Made by a program: the position numbers and the translations under genes
The notes under the pieces: model-generated
What the model saw: only the letters and a program-made list of their open reading frames with translations
Told to the model about the DNA's origin: nothing
Databases searched by the model: none
Assembly: GCF_002632585.1 (NCBI RefSeq)
Contig: NZ_NIBV01000003.1
Span: 224,612-288,611, forward strand
Source: Xenorhabdus szentirmaii DSM 16338
Lineage (GTDB): Bacteria; Pseudomonadota; Gammaproteobacteria; Enterobacterales; Enterobacteriaceae
Reading direction: 5' to 3'
DNA length: 64,000 nucleotides
In this document: positions 19,399 through 29,062 of the stretch, one piece after another
Numbering within the stretch: position 1 is the stretch's first letter
Layout: each line of letters opens with the position of its first letter

Positions 19399-20125
19399 AT
19401 GAGTAAGATAAAAATTCTAGTTATTGCTATATTATCTTTTAATTTAACTGGATGCGATGGATTTTTAGATGAAAAATTTGATAAATATTCTCCAATCAAC
19501 CCACAAAATGATGGCCAATTTGTTATGGTATCTAATATTTCTCTATCAAATACTAAAACCCATATTACTGCTAAATACATATCTGACAAATGTGCTAGGA
19601 CGCACTATAATTCAAGTTTTCGTCCTACTGGAAAAGATGGTAGAACAAGAGAAATCAAATGGGCCTTATCAGATCAAAATGGTCAGAAATTTGAAACAAG
19701 AATCCCTCTTAATGGAGGTGGTTGGTGCGAATGGAAATTAAGTGAGATTAATATTGGACTTGCTTACACTAGTCATCCTCTTGCGACAAAAGATACAAAT
19801 TTATATGTAAGTGGAGTTTTAACTGTTTTTATAAATGACGTTATAATAAACCCAAATTTAAAAGAAAAATATGAAGATAACGTCATAAATTACACACCTA
19901 TTTTTCATACTGTCTATGATAACTCCATTGATTTCCCATCTATTATATTTTCATCACCACAAAAATATAATAAATATCGTTTATGGATAAAAGAAGGTGA
20001 TAATGGTTATATTAATTACGCTCCAACAATAGATAAATTAAATACTATAAAAAAAAACATACAAAGATGGTAAGTATCTTATTGAAAATTTAAATGGGGA
20101 GATAAATAACCACTTACTTCAATAG
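19399..20125 (+). pseudogene. lipoprotein paralogue copy 2, frameshifted near the 3' end
   Basis: The open frame gives 224 residues (19399-20073): signal plus lipobox (ILSFNLTGCDG), KYSPINPQNDGQ, FETRIPLNGGGWCEWKL and GDNGYINYAP, all aligning by eye with copy 1. Copy 1 continues with a YPNGEIN block. Here that block (NLNGEIN) is found in a different frame just after a run of A at 20050-20057, ending at 20125. A single-base indel in the A run therefore removed the last 20 or so residues. The product may still fold. A good AAGGAA ribosome site precedes the ATG. Confidence 0.65.
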
Positions 20126-20131
20126 AAAATT

Positions 20132-20176
20132 TATTATACCGCCCATTTATAGGATTCTAAAAATCTATCAATGGGC
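20132..20176 (+). terminator. imperfect hairpin after lipoprotein copy 2
   Basis: GCCCATTTATAGGATT and AATCTATCAATGGGC pair with one mismatch and one bulge around a short A-rich loop. Its position just after the copy 2 stop suggests a transcript end. No T tract follows. Confidence 0.4.
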
Positions 20177-20332
20177 TGAGTGAAGCTTGAAATGCAACTT
20201 TCTCCGATGCAAACCGAGTTATTCCTCTTTTGCAACAATAAGTGGGATAAACACAAAGCTCTATGGCAAATAACGATTATGGTCTTGATTTAAAACAATA
20301 TTACCAACATAAGAATGTGATAATGTGAAAAA

Positions 20333-21105
20333 ATGAAATTGGCTTTATTAATTGGATTATCAATACCTTTACTATCTGGATGTGACTTTGCTTTAAATAC
20401 AGCCTCAGATATTAAAGATACTTTAATCGATAAAATTGCACCGTTCAACCCACCGACTACATCCAAATGGATTGAATTTGAAGGAATTATACCTAAGAAC
20501 ACTAAACCTAGACTAACCATTGAATATATATCCAATAAATGTTTAAATTCTAAATTTTCTTTTAGTAGCTCACCTTATAATGTATACATGACCCCTAAAC
20601 ATCATTACGTAAATGACATAAATATTTCAGCAGATCCAACCACAAGAATTTTTAAGAAAAAAATCCCTGTTGATGGTGGGGTTGGAAAGTTAAAATTATT
20701 AATTTAGCATTAGATGCTAATAATCGGAATTATCTAGATAAAGGTGCTGAGTTAGCTGCTGGAGTTGGCATTAATGTAACGGTGATTGATCATGACGACA
20801 TTCAAAAATTACCAAAATATATAAATAATAACATTATTTACAATACAATTATATACCCGTATTTAATTGAATACCCAGACAAATCAAATAGGCTTATATA
20901 GAAAAACTGGCGTGAGTGAAACTAAATTTCAGGTAAAAAATTAATGAACAAGGAAAAATTAGTTACAATCCTATTTTAGATGAATCTAAAATGCCAATAA
21001 TTATTATTTCAAAAAACAAAGAACAATCAAAGGTTATGTATCCTAATGGTAGAATAGAAAGAGGAAAGAGGAAAGAGGAAAGAGGATTGATTATGATTTA
21101 ATAAA
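20333..21105 (+). pseudogene. lipoprotein paralogue copy 3, multiply broken
   Basis: The first frame (20333-20707, 124 residues) has the lipobox (LIGLSIPLLSGCDF) and the start of the conserved core (KKIPVDGG). The next conserved residues (GGWKVKIINLAL) are in another frame, implying loss of one base in the G run near 20685. A further stop follows after YPDKSNRLI near 20900. The expected C-terminal blocks (ISYNPILDESK and YPNGRIERG) are recognisable in yet another frame before a heptanucleotide repeat at 21061. The gene is clearly dead as a full-length protein. Confidence 0.7.
21061..21086 (+). repeat. GAGGAAA heptanucleotide tandem repeat
   Basis: Three perfect GAGGAAA units followed by a partial one lie in the decayed 3' end of lipoprotein copy 3. 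A repeat unit not divisible by three can shift frames by slippage. Confidence 0.8.
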
Positions 21106-21190
21106 GTAAAACGTGACAATAAAACATTAGCAATAATAAAAATTCTCTTTCATAGAAGTCGGTTTTACTGCTGAAAAATAAATAATATAT

Positions 21191-21216
21191 CTCAATGGGA
21201 ATAAACTCCCATTGAG
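21191..21216. terminator. hairpin between lipoprotein array and DUF2169 remnant
   Basis: CTCAATGGGA and TCCCATTGAG form a perfect 10-bp stem with loop ATAAAC. On the minus strand it is followed by a T/A-rich stretch. It separates the decayed lipoprotein array from the next effector unit. Confidence 0.5.
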
Positions 21217-21852
21217 CATATCATAAGCACCATCACGGATAAAATCATTCCAGAACTGAAACAGCGGCAACAACGCTCGTTGGAAGACATTTATCCTTTA
21301 TATGGTTAGACGCCATTTGCACCTGTCACCGGGGAAAACTTCTCCTACAACACAGAACCGCCAACGCCTATCACCGATCCCAGCTGCCAACCTGCGGGTT
21401 TTGGTATCATTGGCCGTCCCTGGTTACCCCGACGAACCAAAGCGGGCACCTATGATGAAACCTGGCTGGAAGAGCGCCATCCGTATTTGCCTGACGATTT
21501 TGATTTTGGTTACTGGAATAACGCACCGGAAGACCAGCAAATCGACCATCCCGATAACAATATCCGTATCAGCCTGTTCCACCTCACCCGTGAAGGTATA
21601 TTGCGAGTACAGCTACCGGGACACCGGCCCTTTATGCTGCTGAGAATGATGAATGGCGAAATGATACCTGACCTGATGTATTTGGATACCTTAATTATCG
21701 ACAGCGAAGCGCTCACCCTTTCAATGACCTATCGCTATCACGCCGAAATTGACGAGTCGATCAGATTGATGGAGGCGCGGTTTGAGATGAACCCGAATGC
21801 CCCTCTGGTCAGGATCGATTTAGGCGATGGCAAGGAGTTGCATTATGGCTGA
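21205..21852 (+). pseudogene. DUF2169 T6SS accessory protein, N-terminally truncated
   Basis: From 21310 the frame reads a DUF2169 C-terminal part: PAGFGIIGRPWLPRRTKAGT, YDETWLEERHPYLPDDFD, NAPEDQQIDHP and GILRVQLPGHRPFMLL, ending at 21852. The same frame is open upstream from 21205 but is interrupted by TAG at 21307-21309. Everything before that is lost. DUF2169 proteins help load PAAR-type effectors and are normally several hundred residues long, so about half is missing. The stop overlaps the start of the PAAR-like gene, preserving the usual DUF2169-PAAR-effector order. The remnant from the internal ATG at 21487 (121 residues) is unlikely to work. Confidence 0.75.
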
Positions 21853-22201
21853 TAACTACTTCGCCCGAACGGCAACACAATGGATGGTCGTCAGCATTGT
21901 GCCGGATGTATGCAAAACCCCGATGGGGGCATCAACACCGCCCATTCCCTATCCGGTCGTGGCCAAACTGGCAGAAAGCTCTGTACCGGTCAAATCGGTG
22001 CGGGCAAACGGCAAACCCCTGGTGGTTTTCGCACAAAGCTTTGTGCCTCAGACACTGGGCGACCAACCCGGTGTTGCCAATGGCATCAAAAGCGGCACCG
22101 TGGGAGGCAAGTGCCATCCTAAAGAACACTCAAAAAGTGTCCGGGCAGGCAACAGGCTTCTGCTGCGACACGGTGACAAATTCTGGATGAACGGCGCATA
22201 A
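21845..22201 (+). CDS. PAAR-like (DUF4150) T6SS tip protein
   Basis: 118 residues from the ATG at 21845, which overlaps the DUF2169 stop by 8 bases. The pattern PDVCKTPMGASTPPIPYPVVAKL, LTRDQPG-like GDQPGVANGIKSGTVGGKC and a late SVRAGNRLLLRHGDKFWMN is that of DUF4150 PAAR-like proteins, which cap the VgrG spike. It stands alone as a short PAAR and is followed 10 bp later by the effector gene, so the effector probably docks to it rather than being fused to it. Confidence 0.88.
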   Translation: MADNYFARTATQWMVVSIVPDVCKTPMGASTPPIPYPVVAKLAESSVPVKSVRANGKPLVVFAQSFVPQTLGDQPGVANGIKSGTVGGKCHPKEHSKSVRAGNRLLLRHGDKFWMNGA

Positions 22202-22211
22202 GGATACGGCT

Positions 22212-23582
22212 ATGGCCAAGAAACCACAAAAAACAAAAAAAACACCGCCTACAGTGAGTGATCAGCCTTTGCTGGAGAAAAAGGCGCGCAATGATTCCCC
22301 GACAGGGGAAGGCAACACAATAGGTGAAATTGTCGGACAACCCCCTCAGACCACTAAAGCGCCCGGTGAAGCAAGCCCTGTACTCACATCCGGCACACAA
22401 ACCGAAAAAAGTTTTTCCGCTCGCGCCTATGACAGCGCGAAGAATGCAGCTGTTGAAAGCGGTAAAAGTGCTGCCGAAATGGGGAAAGGTGCGGCCAAAG
22501 ATACCTGGAATTTTGGGGTAGACATTGTAGAAATTGCGTATCCGGCTGCCCAACGGGAGGCGGCTCGTGACATGGAAGACGCGGCAAAGTGGTATGAACT
22601 CTTCGGCAATAAAGAACATGCAAAGGTGTTAACGGAAGCTGCTGAAGAGGCCAGAGAAAGAGCAGACACCGGTAATCTTGATGTACTCAGGGTGACATTA
22701 GCTAATCCGGAGCAGGAACTCGGTGCAGTAGTGGGTGATTTGAACCCGAAAGGAATAGTCAAGGGAATGGTTAAAGGCATCGCTAAGGGCGGATCAAAAG
22801 TGATGTCAATGTTCTCCGGCAAGGGAGAAGCGCGGAAGAACTCCCGAGCCAAGCGAAGACAGGAAAGAGCAGAGAAAAGAGATGAAAAAACACCCTAAAA
22901 GAACCCAGAAGAGCTTAAAAAGGAGCTAAAAGAGAATCAACAAAATAAAGGGGGCAAAATCAAAGGCGTTAAAAAAACAAAACCCGCTTGCTTTAATCCC
23001 TATAATGGAAAGTATTATAAATCATTAAAAACAGATAAAGAAAGAAAGGCCTATGTACAAGAATACGAGGCCCAACTTCGCAGGCAACAAGATGCGATTA
23101 ATGAAATGACGCCTGCTGAGTTTAAGGCTGCTAGAACGGCTTTTAAAAAAGCAAAAGAGGATAACAAAAAAGGAATTGGCCGTAATACCGCAGCTGCTCC
23201 TGCGCAAGAAAAGTTTAGAAAATCTTTAAATGATAAGATATTCAAACGAATATACAAAAGTCAAAGAAATAAAGGCATTTCACCAGATAAAGCAGAAGAA
23301 TTAGCACAAAACAAAACTGATGAAATAATGGATGGGCTGGCTGCATTGCACGAACCGGATATGTCGGCAGGTGGTCAAAATCATCCCAAGCCCACAAGAG
23401 CCGGTAGTACTAACGTGAACAGCGCTATTGGAAAGAGCTGGTCTTATCGTATATCAACATTAGATAAAGCAGCCCAAGAAGCCATTGACAGCGGTTTAAG
23501 TGACGCTAAGATGAATGTTCAGTTAGAAGTGTGCCGAAATAATAAAAAGAAACCTCAAAAACGTAAGAAGAGGAATAAGTAA
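22212..23582 (+). pseudogene. Ntox15 (Tde-like DNase) T6SS effector split by an in-frame TAA
   Basis: One frame of 456 codons is open from 22212 to 23582 except for a TAA at 22896-22898. The first part (228 residues) is an Ala/Lys/Glu-rich N-terminal region with helical AKNAAVESGKSAAEMGKGAAKD and a Gly/Lys hydrophobic stretch near 190-205. The second part, readable from 22899, ends in an Ntox15/toxin_43-type domain: PACFNPYNGKYYK, then LHEPDMSAGG with the HxxD catalytic pattern, and NVNSAIGKSW. Family members such as Tde1 are DNases. Neighbours support this: PAAR-like gene before, GAD-like/DUF1851 immunity gene overlapping its end. No credible start follows the TAA before 23106, so the toxin is probably off unless the stop is read through. 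Confidence 0.8.
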
Positions 23583-24217
23583 TGCGTGATGAAGATTTTG
23601 AGTATTTTATAAAAAAATGGGGAGAAGCAACTCAACATAGAGCTGTACCTGTTGAATCTATAGAAAAATGGTTGGGAAAATTACCTGGGCAGTTATTGTA
23701 CTATTGGAAAACAGAAGGCTGGAATAGTTATCAAAATGGCTTATTCAGCATTGTCAATCCTGACGATTATGAAGATATCGTTGATATGTGGCTGGAAGAT
23801 ACTCCTTTTGAGTCTATGGATTCCTATCATGTTATCGCCAGAAGCGGTTTTGGTGAACTTTACCTCTGTGGGCAAAAGACTGGCACAATATTATCAATAT
23901 CATGTATCTTTAATACTATTTTCTATGATAAAGAAGACTCTTCAGAGAAAACAAAAGAAGAGTTAAATTTTGATATTTCCACTTTTTTCTCAAGTAAAAA
24001 TATAGATTCACTGGATCTAACCGAAGAGTCAAACACAAATATTTTTTCAAAAGCCATAGAAAATTATGGTTTATTAAATGAAAATGAAATATTTGGTTTT
24101 GAGCCAGCAATTTCTTTAGGTGGTGAGATTAAAGTTGAAAACGTGAGAAAAATGAACATGCATATTCATTTTGATATTTTACGCCAATTCTCCGAACCTG
24201 ATATACATGAATTTTGA
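23582..24217 (+). CDS. GAD-like/DUF1851 immunity protein (copy 1)
   Basis: 211 residues. An N-terminal GAD-like domain (FGEATQHRAVP-type start, YYWKTEGWNSYQNGLFSIVNPDDY, MDSYHVIARSGFGELYLCG) is followed by a DUF1851-type C-terminus (IFGFEPAISLGGEIKVENV, HFDILRQFSEPD). Tdi1, the immunity to the Ntox15 DNase Tde1, has this same pair of domains, so the pairing here is very specific. The ATG overlaps the last base of the toxin stop codon, which indicates translational coupling. Cytoplasmic, no signal peptide, as needed against a DNase. Confidence 0.88.
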   Translation: MRDEDFEYFIKKWGEATQHRAVPVESIEKWLGKLPGQLLYYWKTEGWNSYQNGLFSIVNPDDYEDIVDMWLEDTPFESMDSYHVIARSGFGELYLCGQKTGTILSISCIFNTIFYDKEDSSEKTKEELNFDISTFFSSKNIDSLDLTEESNTNIFSKAIENYGLLNENEIFGFEPAISLGGEIKVENVRKMNMHIHFDILRQFSEPDIHEF

Positions 24218-24246
24218 CTATGTCACCTATATAATGATTTCCCTCC

Positions 24247-24276
24247 TTCAAATAACTGCTTATGCAGTTATTTGAA
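24247..24276 (+). terminator. hairpin between immunity copies 1 and 2
   Basis: TTCAAATAACTGC and GCAGTTATTTGAA form a perfect 13-bp stem with loop TTAT, 30 bp after the stop of copy 1. It likely ends the effector/immunity transcript. Confidence 0.6.
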
Positions 24277-24300
24277 TCACCTTATTAGCAGAGATAAATA

Positions 24301-25104
24301 ATGCGTGATAATGATTTCGGTTACTTTATTGACGAATTTGGAGAGGCGACTCAACACATAGCTGTACCTAATGAATCTATAGAAAAGTGGAGAGGAAAGT
24401 TACCTGAAAAATTATTGTATTATTGGAAAACAGAGGGTTGGAATAGCTATAAGGATGGATTATTCAGTATAGTCAACTCCGATGATTATGAAGGTATCGT
24501 TGATATGTGGCTGGAGGATATCCCCTTTGAGTACATGGACTCCTATCATGTTATAGCCAGAAGTAGTTTTGGTAACCTTTACTTGTGTGGTGAAAAAACT
24601 GGGACAAATTTGATAGTTGAGTGTTTATTTAACACTATTTATTACGAAAAAGGGAACGCTGATCACAAAAATAAACAAGAATCTGATCTTGATCTTGCTG
24701 CTTTTTTTTCAAGTAAATCCCTTGATTCTTTTGATATTGAAGAGGGTGATGATATATGGCTTTTTTCTAAATAGCTGTTCCTAATTGTGCTACACCTTAC
24801 GTCGAATCGTGCTGCATAAGGGATTATTCACTCTAGGCAAAGAACCCAGTTACCACAAGGCTTCACTGATTACCATGGTCGATTGAGCGAAAACCACTCG
24901 AAATCGTCAACTGGAGCGGTATTTGGAACAGCTATTTAGAGCCATAGAAAAATATGGTCCATTAAATGAAAAAAAATGTTTGGATTCGAACCAGCCATAA
25001 TTTTGGGTGGAGACGTTGAAATTGAAAATATCAGAAAACTGGATATATATATTCATCTAGATATTCTACGACAATTTCCTGCACCTGAAATCGATGAGAT
25101 TTAG
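24301..25104 (+). pseudogene. GAD-like/DUF1851 immunity copy 2, broken by a small TIR element
   Basis: The first 157 codons (24301-24774) align with copies 1 and 3. The frame then enters a 173-bp insertion. After the insertion the C-terminal part resumes (GFEPAIILGGDVEIENI, DILRQFPAPEIDEI) to the TAG-equivalent stop at 25104. Removing the insertion restores FSRAIEKYGPLNE, matching copy 3. One further base is missing from an A run near 24970, so two lesions inactivate it. It probably once protected against a variant toxin. Confidence 0.8.
24767..24939. mobile_element. 173-bp MITE-like element with 15-bp perfect inverted ends
   Basis: CTAAATAGCTGTTCC at 24767-24781 is the exact reverse complement of GGAACAGCTATTTAG at 24925-24939. 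Taking TA as the duplicated target, the element proper is about 169 bp and the empty site TTTTCTAGAGCC restores the immunity reading frame. No coding capacity. TA duplication suggests mobilisation by an IS630/Tc1-type transposase; that assignment is inference. Confidence 0.75.
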
Positions 25105-25181
25105 TATTATTTATCAAATAGTCTATTAATCTAAGTAACTTTTAGAACAGTCACTTAGTTATTCTATAACAGGTATAAGTC

Positions 25182-25817
25182 ATGCGTGATGAATATTTTA
25201 AATGTCTTATTGATGATTTAGGTGAAGCTACTCAGTATAAGGTTGTGCCTACCGATGCTATAGAAAAATGGCTGGGTAAACTACCAGACCAGTTATTGTA
25301 TTATTGGAAAACGGAAGGCTGGAACAGCTATAAAGACGGGCTATTTAGTATAGTAAATCCGGATGATTATGAAGATATTGTTGATATGTGGCTGGAAGAC
25401 ACACCATTTGAATCAATGGATTCCTATCATGTTATTGCCAGAAATGACTTTGGAAAACTTTATCTTTGTGGCCAAGAAACGGGTAGGAACATATCAATTT
25501 CATGTGTATCTAATACTATTATTTATGACAAAAAAGAATTTTATAAAAAAGATAAAAAAAGATTAGATCTGGATATTGCTGCTTTCTTTGCCAACAAATC
25601 CGTTAAATCGCTTGATCTTAAAGGAAGTGGAAAGACTGGCATTTTTTCCCGTGCAGTTAAAAAACATGGTCCATTAAATACTGATGAAATCTTTGGTTTT
25701 GAACCAGCTATTGTTTTAGGTGGTGAAATTAAGCTTGAAAATGTAAAAAAACTGAATATGCACATTCATTTGGATATTTTACGACAACTTTCTGAACCCG
25801 ATATATACGGATTTTAA
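25182..25817 (+). CDS. GAD-like/DUF1851 immunity protein (copy 3)
   Basis: 211 residues, same length and domain order as copy 1. It shares long blocks (YYWKTEGWNSYKDGLFSI, MDSYHVIARNDFGKLYLCG, IFGFEPAIVLGGEIK, DILRQLSEPDIYGF) but differs in the N-terminal 35 residues and in a Lys-rich middle stretch around 125-140. It has its own spacing of about 80 bp from the broken copy 2 and an intact frame. It likely guards against a divergent Ntox15 toxin delivered by competitors (orphan immunity). Confidence 0.85.
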   Translation: MRDEYFKCLIDDLGEATQYKVVPTDAIEKWLGKLPDQLLYYWKTEGWNSYKDGLFSIVNPDDYEDIVDMWLEDTPFESMDSYHVIARNDFGKLYLCGQETGRNISISCVSNTIIYDKKEFYKKDKKRLDLDIAAFFANKSVKSLDLKGSGKTGIFSRAVKKHGPLNTDEIFGFEPAIVLGGEIKLENVKKLNMHIHLDILRQLSEPDIYGF

Positions 25818-25923
25818 TCATACAGAGACCCTGTAAAGGACCCTATTTACTATTTTGTGTAATCGCCTTTTTCAAGCGTGGTGGCTTAATACAGCCACCT
25901 GCCTCATTTATAACAGATGAATA

Positions 25924-28625
25924 TTATCCACCACACGCAAACGCCAGCCAAACCCAGGCATTACGCATCCACTCGTTTCGCCCTGCCGAGTAGGCCCACT
26001 TCACCTGCCCACCTGCCCACCTGACTGGCTGGCATACGTTGACAGATAATCCGTGGAAACCACATAAAACTCCCTCACCCACCCCTCATAGTAATGAAAA
26101 TTGCCCCATTCTTCATAAAGCCGTTCAAACGCATATTTGGGTGCAACCTGGCTGCCGAGTGACTGGCAAATTTGCGTGGCATTAAAATAAAAATCTTTTG
26201 TCAGGCCGGAGCGTTCGAACCAGATATAGCTTGTTAAGGTCAGTATCACCTGCTGCCCTGTTTCATCGGTACCGGTCAGTCTCGCGCCATCCGGCTGTTG
26301 CTGTATAACCACCGTATCACCGGATATTATCACCGCCGGAGAATCACTCTGCCAGTTCACCCGGCCTGTATGACCATCAGTAATAATGCGAAATTTTGCA
26401 CCACGCCAGAACACGGTCGGCCCACGGGAGCCAAAGGATTTCTGGTTAGCATTACCGCCCTGACTGTCAACGGCAACAGTATCGGCGACACGCAATGGTG
26501 GAATAAATTTCACTGTTGGTGAAATAACCTCCCAGTCATCAATAATTGCTGTCACTGAAGCAGGGCCTGCCTTCTGGCTGGTCAGTGTCGCGCGGACTTC
26601 GCCATTTTTATCGGTATGAATCTGTGCGGTAGTAAAATGACCGTGGTTTGAACGCCACCAGACAGGAAGACCGACAGCGGGCTGACCGGTCAGTTTTTTC
26701 ACCGTTACAGTCAGTGTGGCGCTATCCTGACCATTGGCAATAATGCGGGGTTTATCTGCACGAAAGGTCGCGGCCAGCACATCATCAAACCAGAGTGTCG
26801 GGGCGGTTACCGTTTCATCATCCACCTGAGCCCATACCCGGTGCTCACCGGCCACGGTACTGGTCAACTGAACGTATGCCTCTCCCTGCGCATCGGCCCG
26901 GGTCTCTGCGGATGACAGGACGCCATTGTCGGTGTACCAGATGATCGGCTGATGAGGAATGGGAATACCGGCAGCATCTTTTACGGTGACGGTAAACGTC
27001 ACGGCATCCTGACCATCAGCTCTGGCCTGTATTTTGTCTGCGGTAATAACCGATTTCAATGCCGTGCTAAAATGCACCGGCAGGGCCACGGTGACATGCT
27101 CGCCGACCGAGACTTGTACGCGATGCTCCCCGTGATGGTGGCTGCGCAACAACACCGTTGCCAATCCCTGTGCATCCGTTTTCTGTGTGATTTGTGAAAG
27201 CTCGCCTTTATCGCTTGACCAGTTCACCGGCTGATCGGAAACCGGCTCACCATCACGATCTTTGACCACCACGGTATACCTCACACTGTCCTGACCGTCT
27301 GCCTTTGCCTGCGTCCGGTTGGCGGTGACCTGCACATGCGTTTCCGTCGGCTGGATGAAAATCGTGGTTTCCGATGGCAGGGAACGGTTACCGTGCCTGT
27401 CAATGGCAATACCGGCAAGTCGGATCATTTTATCGCAGGCTTTCGGCAAAAGCAGCGTCACTTTATCGGGCATCTGGTGAACAATTTTGCCACCGGCCTG
27501 GTATAACTCATCAGCCCGGAGTTCTAAACGCGCAAGCGGATATTTAGCGGTGATCTGCGGGGTAAAGGTGACCGTTTTGCCGGCCTTGCCGCTGAGCTGG
27601 TCGGGAAAATCCAGTGTTATCAGCGTCTGTTTCCGGTGATCCAGCACCATATCATGACGACGGTTGACAAAATCTGTCCGTTTGAATGTCAGGTTACGTA
27701 ACGGTGCGACAGCGTTGGGATCGAGCTGTTGGGATAAGGGGATGCCCAGCTGGTAATTGAGCGCCAGCGTAAAACGGCTATCCCGCTGATCCTGCTTCCC
27801 CTGCCGGATATCCGCGCCCAGTGTGATTAACGGCACCGGCGTATAGCTCAGCCCGGCCGTCAGGCTGTAGGGATTGTGCTGACGTTTGCTGTCACCGAAT
27901 AAATTCACGTCCTGCCCGTCGTATTGTTCAAATACCAGTTGCCCGCCCCAGTGTGGCAACGCGGATAAGCCCCCTTCTACCCGGATATCCCAGCCATTGG
28001 CGGGCCGTGTATCATAATCGGTGACTTTTCGGGACGCTTTCCAGCCGGATAAGCGTTGGTACAGGTTGGCAGAAAATTTGACATTATCGCGCCACGCTTC
28101 GACCCCGAGGCTGTAGCGATGGTGCTGAGCCAGCCATTCAGCATCCCAGAACGCATTCACTCCCCAGAGCCAGTTATCAGCCAGATAACGGTATCCCATC
28201 CCCAAATGGGTCGTTGTTTGCCCCTGTCCGGCTTTCACTCCCCACTGACTGAAGGCGGTGTCTGCCGGCGTGGTATACCACGGCAGTACCCAGTCCAGTG
28301 CCGCTTCTTTTAACGAAAAAGTGTGATCAAAAGGGAGTGAGATCCGAACATTGCCAAATTGATTGAGCCAGGGAGTGAAGGTGGCTGTCACTGCCGATGA
28401 CAGCTGCTGGGCAGCGATTGATTGCGCGGCGTCGGTGGGGGATTGCGATTGGTGAAGTTGCTGCCCTAATTGTGAGGTGATGTCAGCCAGCTTGTGGGCA
28501 GAAAGATTATCTTCGTTTTGCTGTTCTGGCGTGGCCTGCCCCTGAAAACTAAGCAACAGACTCAACAGGCCGATAATCAGGCATTTCGCGTTATCGGGCA
28601 GAGAGGATTGGAATTTTTGCAACAC
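25924..28625 (-). pseudogene. invasin/intimin-like inverse autotransporter, 3' end frameshifted
   Basis: The open frame (26001-28625) gives 874 residues: signal peptide, a short periplasmic region with helix ITSQLGQQLHQSQ, an inverse-autotransporter beta-barrel (about 80-310, with GMGYRYLADNWLWGVNAFWDAEW and LRNLTFKRTDFVNRRH), then three Big_1 Ig-like repeats at about 430-520, 522-615 and 617-710, each with an ADGQD or ANGQD motif. A C-terminal domain follows. The frame ends early at an 8-bp tandem duplication (26003-26018). Without it the frame continues as QVKWAYSAGRNEWMRNAWVW to a stop at 25924-25926, giving 897 residues. The barrel and Ig part should still be surface-displayed; only the tip is altered. 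Confidence 0.85.
26003..26018. repeat. 8-bp tandem duplication in invasin gene
   Basis: ACCTGCCC occurs twice in tandem, followed by a partial third unit ACCTG. Loss of one unit restores the longer invasin frame, so the site could switch by slippage. Confidence 0.8.
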
Positions 28626-29062
28626 TGACTGTTACCCTTTTCATTAATGATGAAAGCGGTAACATGCGGGAAAAACAGCACATATACAGTGCTCAATTCT
28701 TTTTCCGACAGTGAAAATTAAAACAAATAAGGAATTCAAATGTGAAAAACATGAGTAACCTATCAGGAAAAGGGTCAAAAAACCTTGTATCACAAGGGAT
28801 AGAGTGAGTTAGTAGATAACCCCGGCATATTTTTTACAAACGTTAAGACATAAAAAAATCTAACAATCTTATTTTAATGAATAAAATTAAATTTCTATTG
28901 CTAATGAATTAAATTTATAAAATGGAATAATTATTTTTAATCAATATGTTACGATAAGCTATATTTTTACGTTTTATTTAAAGTGTGGAGTATTTTCATT
29001 GGGTACCTGCCAAAAAGTAGGATGGTATTTACCTGTATAAACAAGCCAACAAGGAGGCGAAT
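28626..29062. promoter_or_regulatory. AT-rich intergenic region upstream of invasin gene
   Basis: About 430 bp between the invasin start (minus) and a small plus-strand gene. Very AT-rich, so promoters in both directions are likely; no clear operator or repeat is visible. Confidence 0.4.

Noticed and set aside
22896..22898. Programmed stop-codon readthrough in the Ntox15 effector
   Set aside because: TAA is a poor readthrough codon and no downstream stimulatory structure is evident; kept as a pseudogene with the alternative noted.
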